DNA of 12,751 bases from JABDBK01 sp964533645 (GTDB taxonomy: Bacteria > Pseudomonadota > Gammaproteobacteria > DSM-16500). Location: NCBI GenBank assembly GCA_964533645.1, contig CAZHMQ010000057.1, positions 1 to 12,751 of the forward strand, written 5' to 3'. The position numbers and the translations under genes are program-made. Every line of letters starts with the position of its first letter. Within the stretch, counting starts at the first letter, position 1. Below the pieces are notes generated by a model. It did no database searches, had not been told where the DNA came from, and was given only the letters and a program-made list of their open reading frames with translations. Of this stretch, positions 7,065-12,751 are shown piece by piece.

Positions 7065-8167
7065 TATTTCCTCATGACTTTATGCAGTGCTTCTAAAAAA
7101 CGTTCGTTTTCTGCTATGGTTCCGACCGTAACACGTAAATAGGTAGGCATATCGTATGCCAGTAAAGGTCTTACGATGACGCCAAACTCTAAAAGTTTTT
7201 GGTAGATATCTAAGGCATTAGATGCAGTATCAAATGCGATAAAATTTCCTACCGATGGAATAAAGCTAATCTTCAAATTATGTAAACCATCTTCGAGTTG
7301 ACGTAGACCTTCATGATTCATTTGAACGGTTTTAGCTACATGATGCTGATCTAAAATAGCTGCTATACCTGCGCTTGCAGCAATTGAATTGACATTAAAA
7401 GGTAATCGAGCACGGTTTAGAATATCTGTAATTTGTGATGAAGCCACTGCATACCCAAGTCGTAATGCAGCAAGACCATATACTTTTGAAAATGTTCGAG
7501 TAACTATTAGATTAGGATAAGTTGATAATAATGCTAAAGCCTTAGGATAGTCTTCTTGTATGATATATTCACTATAGGCTTCATCAATAACAACTATTAT
7601 TTTTTGTGATACGGATTCAAGTAAAAGTTTTAAATCATCTTGTGTGACATAAGTTCCTGTTGGATTATTAGGATTGACGATGAAAATAACACGTGTTTTT
7701 TCAGTGACTGCAGAAATCATGCTTTTGATATCGTGGTTATAATTAACTGCAGGAACTTTGATACTATGTGCGCCATGACGTTTTATAAGTAAAGGAATCG
7801 TTAAAAAAGCGTATTGCGATATGACTGCTTCATCATCTATGCTTAAATAAGAATTAACGATAATTTCTAAAACGTTTTCGGATCCATTGCCTATAGTTAA
7901 TTGATCCGTATAAACATGTAAAAAATGGGCTAATGTTTTTTTGAGTTCATAACAAGCGCCATCAGGATAAATATGTGATTTCAATAAAGCATTCTGGGCT
8001 GCAATAATCGCATTAGGACTTGCGCCCAGTGAATTTTCATTGCTTGCAAGCTTAATGATAGACTGGATACCTAATTCTCTTTCAACTTCTTCAATGGGTT
8101 TCCCAGGTTGGTAAGGTGTCAAATTACTTATATAATTATTGGCAAGCATTCTATAATCTAAAACCAT
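7064..8167 (-). CDS. HisC-type aminotransferase, probably tyrosine/aromatic aminotransferase in this operon
   Basis: PLP-dependent class I/II aminotransferase of 367 residues, the length of histidinol-phosphate aminotransferase. Visible elements: ASNENSLG (41-48), NPNNPTGTY (165-173), DEAY (195-198), and the PLP-lysine motif RTFSKVYGLAALRLGY (224-239) with Lys228 as Schiff-base residue and Arg236 as phosphate anchor. By sequence it would be named HisC, but no other histidine gene is near. It sits between maiA and hmgA, exactly where the pathway lacks a tyrosine-to-4-hydroxyphenylpyruvate step. HisC homologues are known to transaminate aromatic amino acids, so I infer tyrosine (and perhaps phenylalanine) with 2-oxoglutarate. 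The start is set by a full AGGAGGT site 5 bases upstream. A second ATG 4 bases earlier is out of frame. HisC activity in addition is possible. Confidence 0.85.
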   Translation of the reverse strand: MVLDYRMLANNYISNLTPYQPGKPIEEVERELGIQSIIKLASNENSLGASPNAIIAAQNALLKSHIYPDGACYELKKTLAHFLHVYTDQLTIGNGSENVLEIIVNSYLSIDDEAVISQYAFLTIPLLIKRHGAHSIKVPAVNYNHDIKSMISAVTEKTRVIFIVNPNNPTGTYVTQDDLKLLLESVSQKIIVVIDEAYSEYIIQEDYPKALALLSTYPNLIVTRTFSKVYGLAALRLGYAVASSQITDILNRARLPFNVNSIAASAGIAAILDQHHVAKTVQMNHEGLRQLEDGLHNLKISFIPSVGNFIAFDTASNALDIYQKLLEFGVIVRPLLAYDMPTYLRVTVGTIAENERFLEALHKVMRK

Positions 8168-8172
8168 GCATT

Positions 8173-8179
8173 ACCTCCT
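8173..8179 (-). promoter_or_regulatory. Consensus Shine-Dalgarno of the aminotransferase gene
   Basis: AGGAGGT on the minus strand is the strongest ribosome site I noticed in the operon. It is spaced 5 bases from the ATG at 8165-8167. Its first A is the last base of the maiA TGA stop, so ribosomes ending maiA are delivered directly to it. It fixes the start codon and suggests high aminotransferase output. Confidence 0.8.
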
Positions 8180-8814
8180 CAAGTTGTTACATCATTTGGC
8201 CAAGCTTTTTTAAAAGCCTCGTGTTTTTGACAATGTTCGTCTATTCTTTTTAATGTAGGATATAAGCTTACATCACAAGAAAAACGTCGAGCATTATACA
8301 TTTGTGGAACTAACATAATATCTGCAAGTCCTGGCGTATCTCCAAAACAATAATCATGCTTAGTTGTTGCGAGTTCAGTTTCAAGTACAGAAAGTGCTTT
8401 GTGTGTCCAATGTTGATACCATTTATTTTTTTCTTCTTCAGAAATGTGTAAAGTGTTTGTTAAATACTTTAAGACGCGTAAATTATTTAAAGGATGTAAA
8501 TCCGCAGCGATAGAAAGTGAAAACGCTCTAACTTTTGCTTTAGTAAAAGAATCTTCAGGTAATAAAGCAGGGGAGGGATAGATTTCATTAAGATATTCTA
8601 TGATCGCTATGGATTGCGTAATAATTTTTTCGCCATCCTTAAGAACTGGAACTAACTGATGAGGATTTAATGTCGCAAATTCGGCGGTATGTTGCTCTCC
8701 GCCGTTATTAACAAGATGAACAGGAATGTCTTTATATGCTATTTCTTTTAAATGCAAGGCAATTCTGACTCGAAAACTTGCGGATGAACGGTAATAATTA
8801 TAAAGTTCTATCAT
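8179..8814 (-). CDS. maiA: Maleylacetoacetate isomerase (zeta-class glutathione S-transferase)
   Basis: Glutathione-dependent cis-trans isomerase converting 4-maleylacetoacetate to 4-fumarylacetoacetate in the cytoplasm. It has 211 residues, as usual. The thioredoxin-like N-domain holds the zeta-class signature YYRSSASFRVRIAL (7-20) with the glutathione-activating Ser residues at 10-13, NPHQLVPVL (50-58) with the cis-proline, and the QS pair at 67-68 that binds the glutathione glutamyl group. The all-helical C-domain starts near 88 and includes LHPLNNLRVL (106-115), typical of MaiA. The start codon overlaps the end of fahA by 17 bases, pointing to translational coupling. It needs glutathione, implying the host bacterium makes or imports it. 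Confidence 0.95.
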   Translation of the reverse strand: MIELYNYYRSSASFRVRIALHLKEIAYKDIPVHLVNNGGEQHTAEFATLNPHQLVPVLKDGEKIITQSIAIIEYLNEIYPSPALLPEDSFTKAKVRAFSLSIAADLHPLNNLRVLKYLTNTLHISEEEKNKWYQHWTHKALSVLETELATTKHDYCFGDTPGLADIMLVPQMYNARRFSCDVSLYPTLKRIDEHCQKHEAFKKAWPNDVTT

Positions 8815-9790
8815 ATCCTACGACCTTTTGTTGGATGCACCCAAAAATACTTTTCTGATCGTTATCGAACATTTCAATAGTGACTTGATCACCTATTTTC
8901 ATAAAAGGAGTGATCGGCTTGCCGGTAGCAATGATTTCTAACATGCGTTTTTCTGCTAGGCAAGATGAACCTTTGCTCACATCAACATTCGATACTGTTC
9001 CAGAGCCGATAATGGTGCCGGATCCTAAGCTTCTTGATCTTGCCGCATGCGCTATTAAGGTAGGAAAATCAAACGTCATATCAATACCAGCATTGGGATT
9101 ACCAAATAATTGTCCATTTAAGTGAGTCACTAAGGGTAAATTAATTTTTTTCCCATCCCATGCACCGTTTAGTTCATCAGCAGTTACAGCCACAGGGGAA
9201 AATGCACTTGATGGTTTACTTTGAAAAAATCCAAAACCTTTATTTAATTCGGCAGGTATGAGATTTCTTAAGGAAACATCATTTACTAGCATGAATAAAC
9301 AAATGGAGTTAGTAGCATTTTCAATGGATGTTTGCATGCGAACATCTTTTGTAATAACAGCAACTTCAGCTTCAAAGTCTAATCCCCAACTTTCATCTGC
9401 CAGTGGAATATCATCATTAGGTCCCAGGAAAGTATCGGATCCACCTTGATACATAAGAGGATCAGTCCAAAAATCAGGAGGTAATTCAGCGCCTCGAGCT
9501 TTTCGAACGAGTTCAACGTGATTGACATATGCACTTCCATCAGCCCATTGAAATGCTCTTGGTAAAGGAGAGCACTTCATTAGATTTTGGAAAGGTTTTG
9601 CGTTTGAAATTTTGCCTTCATTCAATTGTAAGTATATGTCTTCTAATTTTGATTTACACTGATCCCAATTGTCTAAGGCTTGTTGCATTGTGTAAGCTAT
9701 AGTAGAAACTTCGATAGCATGTTGTAGGTCTCTGCTTACCACAACTAATTGACCATCTCGTGTATTGTTTTGAATGCTCGCTAATTTCAT
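8798..9790 (-). CDS. fahA: Fumarylacetoacetate hydrolase
   Basis: Hydrolyses 4-fumarylacetoacetate to fumarate and acetoacetate, the last step of tyrosine degradation. The 330 residues match the compact bacterial form rather than the roughly 420-residue animal enzyme. An N-terminal domain (about 1-75) precedes the FAH catalytic fold. Metal-binding residues appear as Glu140 and Glu142 in GLDFEAEVAVI and Asp171 in VNDVSLRN, spaced much as in human FAH (E199, E201, D233). The FFQSKPSSAFSPV segment (188-200) and GSGTVSNVD (262-270) also fit the family. It lies 12 bases downstream of hpd with only a weak AGAG-type ribosome site, and overlaps maiA. The context makes the substrate assignment solid, although related FAH-fold enzymes act on other acylpyruvates. 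Confidence 0.93.
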   Translation of the reverse strand: MKLASIQNNTRDGQLVVVSRDLQHAIEVSTIAYTMQQALDNWDQCKSKLEDIYLQLNEGKISNAKPFQNLMKCSPLPRAFQWADGSAYVNHVELVRKARGAELPPDFWTDPLMYQGGSDTFLGPNDDIPLADESWGLDFEAEVAVITKDVRMQTSIENATNSICLFMLVNDVSLRNLIPAELNKGFGFFQSKPSSAFSPVAVTADELNGAWDGKKINLPLVTHLNGQLFGNPNAGIDMTFDFPTLIAHAARSRSLGSGTIIGSGTVSNVDVSKGSSCLAEKRMLEIIATGKPITPFMKIGDQVTIEMFDNDQKSIFGCIQQKVVGYDRTL

Positions 9791-9802
9791 TGAGTAATCT
9801 CT

Positions 9803-10852
9803 TTATTTTTCTATTTGGAGTGCACCACGTTGAATTTGATCAAGTTCTATGGATTCAAACAAAGCTTTAAAGTTACCTTCTCCAAATCCTTGGTCACCTT
9901 TGCGTTGAATAATTTCAAAGAATACAGGTCCCAACATGTTTTTTGTAAATATTTGGAGTAGTAATTCATTTTTAGCTACGGTATTTCCGTCAATTAATAT
10001 TTTATTAGCTTTAAGTTTACTAACATCTTCTCCATGATTGGGTAAACGTTTTTCTATCAGGTCATAATAAGTATCAGGAGTGTCTAAAAATTTTAATCCA
10101 TTTTGAATCAGCGATTCGACACTATTATAAATTTGATTGGTACCTAATGCGATATGCTGAATACCTTCACCATTAAAATCTTTTAAAAATTCTTCGATTT
10201 GTGATTTATCATCAGATGATTCATTCAAGGGTATACGAATCTTTCCGCATGGACTTGTCATCGCGCGGCTTTTTAAGCCTGTTAACTTTCCTTCAATATC
10301 AAAATATCGAATTTCTTTAAAATTGAAAATACTTTCATAGAAGTGAGCCCATTTATCCATGTTGCCGCGATATAAATTATGAGTGACATGATCAATGTAA
10401 GTGAGATCACAGTTTGTGGTGGGTGCATGATCAAGTTTAATAAAGTTTTTTGAATAATTAGCGGTATTATTCTTATAATCGACAAAATATATTAAACTTC
10501 CACCGACGCCATATATCGCAGGGATATGGTAGATCGAATCTTTCGCTTGATAGGATTTTGCTCCCATGGATAAAGCATGTTCGTAGGCTTTTATTGCATC
10601 ATCCACTACCCATCCCATAGCTGATGTAGACGCTCCGTGTAATTTGGCAAATTGACTTGCTGGACTGCTTTTTTCTATGTTCACTATAAATTGAATATGA
10701 TGTTGTTGATAAAGTATAACGTCAGATGAAATGTGTTTAGCGACAGGTATAAATCCCATTTGCCTAAATTGTGTGTCAAGAGTATTAACATCTTGCGTGG
10801 TGAACTCAAGAAAATCAAATCCATTTGTACCAGCAGGGTTTTCATTTTTCAT
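9803..10852 (-). CDS. hpd: 4-hydroxyphenylpyruvate dioxygenase (legiolysin-like)
   Basis: Fe(II) enzyme of the vicinal-oxygen-chelate fold that turns 4-hydroxyphenylpyruvate and O2 into homogentisate and CO2. It has 349 residues, the short bacterial form. The N-terminal VOC domain begins NPAGTNGFDFLEFTT (5-19), similar in pattern to Legionella Lly. The catalytic C-domain carries all three iron ligands: His155 in YIDHVTHN, His233 in GIQHIAL and Glu313 in VFFEIIQRKG, with spacings (78, 80) close to the Pseudomonas enzyme (79, 82). The C-terminal gate helix GFGEGNFKALFESIELDQ (322-339) is intact. AGAGG lies about 11 bases before the ATG. A 47-base gap separates it from the MFS gene, the largest in the operon, leaving room for a second promoter. 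In relatives its product can oxidise to brown, iron-reducing pyomelanin. Confidence 0.97.
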   Translation of the reverse strand: MKNENPAGTNGFDFLEFTTQDVNTLDTQFRQMGFIPVAKHISSDVILYQQHHIQFIVNIEKSSPASQFAKLHGASTSAMGWVVDDAIKAYEHALSMGAKSYQAKDSIYHIPAIYGVGGSLIYFVDYKNNTANYSKNFIKLDHAPTTNCDLTYIDHVTHNLYRGNMDKWAHFYESIFNFKEIRYFDIEGKLTGLKSRAMTSPCGKIRIPLNESSDDKSQIEEFLKDFNGEGIQHIALGTNQIYNSVESLIQNGLKFLDTPDTYYDLIEKRLPNHGEDVSKLKANKILIDGNTVAKNELLLQIFTKNMLGPVFFEIIQRKGDQGFGEGNFKALFESIELDQIQRGALQIEK

Positions 10853-10886
10853 TTTTTGTTAGCCTCTGTGTGTGATAATGTGTATG

Positions 10887-10914
10887 AATATAGCATGATT
10901 TATCGTTTTGAAAA
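10887..10914 (-). promoter_or_regulatory. Weak candidate internal promoter before hpd
   Basis: On the minus strand TTTTCA (10909-10914; 4/6 to the -35 consensus) and TATATT (10887-10892; 5/6 to the -10) are 16 bases apart, straddling the end of the MFS gene. Initiation would fall near 10880, giving a leader of about 28 bases. It would let hpd and the enzymes be expressed without the MFS carrier. AT-rich sequence gives such hits easily. Confidence 0.25.
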
Positions 10915-12222
10915 AGCTCCGCTCATTACTGAGTTAAGATTAGGAGCTAATGTTATTTTTGCATTTGGTTTTTCTTCATCCGATTCTTTTATAAAAAATA
11001 ACGCTGTAATAAATGCTAGAATGTATGCTGCAAAAATAATGTAAACTCCATTTTTATAATTATTTGCATCATAAGCGATTGTATTTTGATGGCCTATTTC
11101 GATAACTTTTCCAATAATAGGTTGAAATAAAGCACCTGATACAACAACAGCCATATTATTAAATGCAATGGCTGTTCCTCTGACGGCGCTATGATTATTA
11201 TCTTTGGCGAGCGTAAAGCATAGTGTTTGACCTGTGCATGCGATTCCAGCAAAAAATAAAAGTATTCCTACCGCTGTTTGTGAAAAGTTGAAATGAAGTA
11301 ATAATCCAAACGCAGTAATACCCATGGATGAAGTGACAATCAATGGTAAAACACGATTATTTAATAAAGTCGAAATAATTCCTAAAATGGGACTTCCTAT
11401 GGCAAGACCAAACCACATAAGAGAGCATAAAAATGCAGCGGTGGTTGGATTAAAATGATTTACGGTGGTGAGATAAGGTATTCCCCATAACGAAGCAAAG
11501 CTAGACATAGGTGCCCAAAGTAAACATGAATAAGCAGCTAAGTACCAAGTTTGCGGTTGCGTGATAATTTGTTTTAGAGATAAGCTAATATTCGAAGATC
11601 TATTTACGTTACGAGTAGGTTGATGTTTTTCGTATTTCAATAAGGTCCATACAATAATAGATAGCACAATGCCTATCGCAGAAATAATTAAAAGTGTTTC
11701 ACGCCAACCTATAGTGTTGACTAAAGTGCTTACTGGCATTTGACCTAATATTGCACCCATGGCTCCTAGCATTTGAGTGATGCCTGTCATGGTTGCAAAA
11801 TATGTTGATTTAAATAAATCCGCTGAAACAACTAATACTGCAACAAAAGCAAAGGCTGAGCCAGAGCCCATAAGCAATCGTGCAATAGCTCCAATATAAA
11901 TATTGTTTGCAAAGGAAAATATTAAAGTACCTAAAGTACATATTAAAATAGATAAAGTTATAATGATTCTTGGATTATATCGATCAAACAGCAATCCTGT
12001 GGGGATTTGCATGCCAGCATAAGTATAAAAATAAATACCTGACATAAGTCCGAGTCCAAACGCACCAATATTAAGATCATGCATGAGTTGTGTAGACATT
12101 ACGCTAGGCGATACTTGGATGGCCATTTCAAAAATTAAAAAAAATGACACAATGCAATATATTAATAAAATTTTCCATTTTGAAATGGTAACGTCGGATA
12201 CTAAATTAGCATGTACTTCCAT
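10900..12222 (-). CDS. MFS transporter, Pht-like, first gene of the tyrosine operon
   Basis: Inner-membrane carrier of 440 residues with about 12 hydrophobic segments in two six-helix halves; a polar loop near 200-215 (KHQPTRNVNRSS) separates them. Motif A between TM2 and TM3 is present as GLLFDRYNPR (76-85). The segment RLLMGSGSAFAFVAVLV and the following QMLGAMGAILGQ recall the phagosomal-nutrient-transporter (Pht) and related carriers abundant in Legionella, Coxiella and Francisella, which import amino acids or other nutrients. This subfamily placement is from memory of pattern, not alignment. Operon position suggests phenylalanine, tyrosine or a pathway intermediate as substrate. GAGG 5 or so bases upstream supports the ATG at 12220-12222. 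The C-terminus (ESDEEKPNAK...) is cytoplasmic and charged. Confidence 0.8.
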   Translation of the reverse strand: MEVHANLVSDVTISKWKILLIYCIVSFFLIFEMAIQVSPSVMSTQLMHDLNIGAFGLGLMSGIYFYTYAGMQIPTGLLFDRYNPRIIITLSILICTLGTLIFSFANNIYIGAIARLLMGSGSAFAFVAVLVVSADLFKSTYFATMTGITQMLGAMGAILGQMPVSTLVNTIGWRETLLIISAIGIVLSIIVWTLLKYEKHQPTRNVNRSSNISLSLKQIITQPQTWYLAAYSCLLWAPMSSFASLWGIPYLTTVNHFNPTTAAFLCSLMWFGLAIGSPILGIISTLLNNRVLPLIVTSSMGITAFGLLLHFNFSQTAVGILLFFAGIACTGQTLCFTLAKDNNHSAVRGTAIAFNNMAVVVSGALFQPIIGKVIEIGHQNTIAYDANNYKNGVYIIFAAYILAFITALFFIKESDEEKPNAKITLAPNLNSVMSGAFSKR

Positions 12223-12266
12223 ATTTCCTCACATACGACATTAGGGATTAAATGATATGATCGGTT

Positions 12267-12295
12267 AATCTAGCCTGACTGTATGAATTTCACAA
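12267..12295 (-). promoter_or_regulatory. Candidate operon promoter
   Basis: On the minus strand TTGTGA (-35, 12290-12295; 4/6) and TAGATT (-10, 12267-12272; 4/6) are separated by 17 bases and lie about 45 bases before the MFS start codon, a good place for the operon's main promoter. A perfect -35 hexamer TTGACA is also present on the minus strand at 12404-12409, but its best -10 (TTTTAA, 12381-12386) is poor. No regulator-binding palindrome was recognised. Confidence 0.4.
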
Positions 12296-12306
12296 GAAAA
12301 TACTAC

Positions 12307-12323
12307 GGGCTGTTTACAAGTTC
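12307..12323. repeat. Single end of the 142-bp palindromic repeat family
   Basis: GGGCTGTTTACAAGTTC matches the outer arm of the element at 4363-4504 (GGGCTGTTTACAATTC when read inward from its right end) apart from one extra G. Beyond this the sequence diverges and no second arm is found nearby, so this looks like a decayed or solo end. It sits upstream of the tyrosine operon in the divergent spacer. Confidence 0.5.
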
Positions 12324-12413
12324 TGGTCTTGACCGCCATTTTCTTGCTTTTTTCTCTGTCGAGGTTACTTTAAAATATCCTTAAAAATTATATAGTTAAC
12401 TTCTGTCAAGCAT

Positions 12414-12419
12414 TATAAT
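12414..12419 (+). promoter_or_regulatory. Candidate -10 box of the right-edge gene
   Basis: A perfect TATAAT on the plus strand, 60 bases before the next plus-strand start codon. No good -35 hexamer lies 16-18 bases upstream (the region reads TATAGT), so it would need an activator or be a chance match. The rest of the 257-base spacer 12223-12479 shows no small gene or structured RNA that I can support. Confidence 0.3.
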
Positions 12420-12479
12420 TCACTAATTAGGATTGCCTAAAAGCCCATTTTTGTGTACCATGGCCGGATGCAAATAGTC

Positions 12480-12751
12480 ATGAATTTTTCAAAATTTGTT
12501 GTATTAGCTGTATTGAGTTTCTGTCTATTAACTACTTGGTATGGTAAAAATACTTTAGATATTGTTCCTTTTGATACTTTCTCTACTGATGATGAAGTTA
12601 TTAGCAGAGATCAAGGATCAGCAGGATCTATTTGGAGCACTTTAAGTAGTGAGTTCAAATTAGATCACAGAGCAAATTCAGCACAAGTCCAAGCTGAAAT
12701 CCGTAAACTTCAAGCAGATCAACAGAAGTTTTCTCAGATTTTAAAAGCTGC
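12480..12751 (+). CDS. Exported protein, N-terminal part; probable MltD-like lytic transglycosylase (cut by window end)
   Basis: The frame stays open to the window edge (90 full codons). The start at 12480 is preferred because GGA lies 11 bases upstream and it gives a compact signal sequence (MNFSKF followed by a hydrophobic stretch to about residue 20). An in-frame ATG at 12468 adds four residues and has no usable ribosome site. After a variable linker, residues 51-90 (IWSTLSSEFKL...VQAEIRKLQ...) resemble the segment preceding the catalytic domain of MltD-type transglycosylases, where IW/LW, a GF-like pair and V-x-x-x-I recur in register. Those enzymes cleave peptidoglycan glycan strands in the periplasm, usually as outer-membrane lipoproteins. 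No good lipobox is seen, since Cys15 is preceded by Phe. The catalytic Glu and LysM repeats would lie beyond the window. The export signal is fairly clear; the enzyme call is tentative. Confidence 0.55.
   Translation, partial: MNFSKFVVLAVLSFCLLTTWYGKNTLDIVPFDTFSTDDEVISRDQGSAGSIWSTLSSEFKLDHRANSAQVQAEIRKLQADQQKFSQILKA

Noticed and set aside
10733..11044. A 103-codon plus-strand frame antisense to hpd and the MFS gene
   Set aside because: It lies opposite conserved coding sequence, with low-complexity shadow composition.
12460..12479. ATG at 12460 (CCATGG) as start of the right-edge gene
   Set aside because: Its frame hits TAG after four more codons; the long open frame uses 12468 or 12480.
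1..12751. CRISPR array, tRNA/rRNA genes, prophage or integrase
   Set aside because: No regularly spaced direct repeats, cloverleaf-like sequence, rRNA segments or recombinase motifs were seen on reading either strand.

Overview
The window comes from an AT-rich (well under 45% GC by eye), Gram-negative-type bacterium, most probably a host-associated gammaproteobacterium near Legionella/Coxiella. This placement is inference. It rests on a Legionella-style short 4-hydroxyphenylpyruvate dioxygenase inside a full tyrosine-degradation operon, an M4 zinc metalloprotease with a signal peptide, a tiny histone-H1-like basic protein, a Pht-like MFS carrier, and a probable secreted effector beside the protease. 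No 16S or other decisive marker is present.

Left part (1-1640, + strand): a REP-like palindrome, then serS (seryl-tRNA synthetase), then a separate 41-codon gene for an extremely lysine-rich protein, closed by a clear intrinsic terminator. Middle (1647-4551): a minus-strand secreted M4 (thermolysin/ProA-type) protease is divergent from a plus-strand 242-residue protein. The latter has a Cys/His/acidic layout resembling C58 (YopT/AvrPphB) cysteine peptidases. A 142-bp imperfect palindrome (MITE-like) and a second REP-like hairpin fill the gap between this gene and the convergent operon.

Right part (4552-12222, all minus strand): seven tightly packed genes, transcribed from the MFS carrier towards the Tyr permease. 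The order is MFS transporter - hpd - fahA - maiA - HisC-like aminotransferase - hmgA - TyrP-like permease. Together they form a near self-contained route: tyrosine uptake, transamination to 4-hydroxyphenylpyruvate, homogentisate, maleylacetoacetate, fumarylacetoacetate, then fumarate plus acetoacetate. The aminotransferase is of the histidinol-phosphate type, with no other histidine gene nearby, so its likely job here is tyrosine transamination. No phenylalanine hydroxylase and no dedicated regulator lie in the window.

Right edge: a 257-bp divergent spacer holds a candidate operon promoter, a single end of the palindromic repeat family, and a perfect -10 box. Beyond it is the truncated start of a plus-strand gene for an exported protein, probably an MltD-like lytic transglycosylase.
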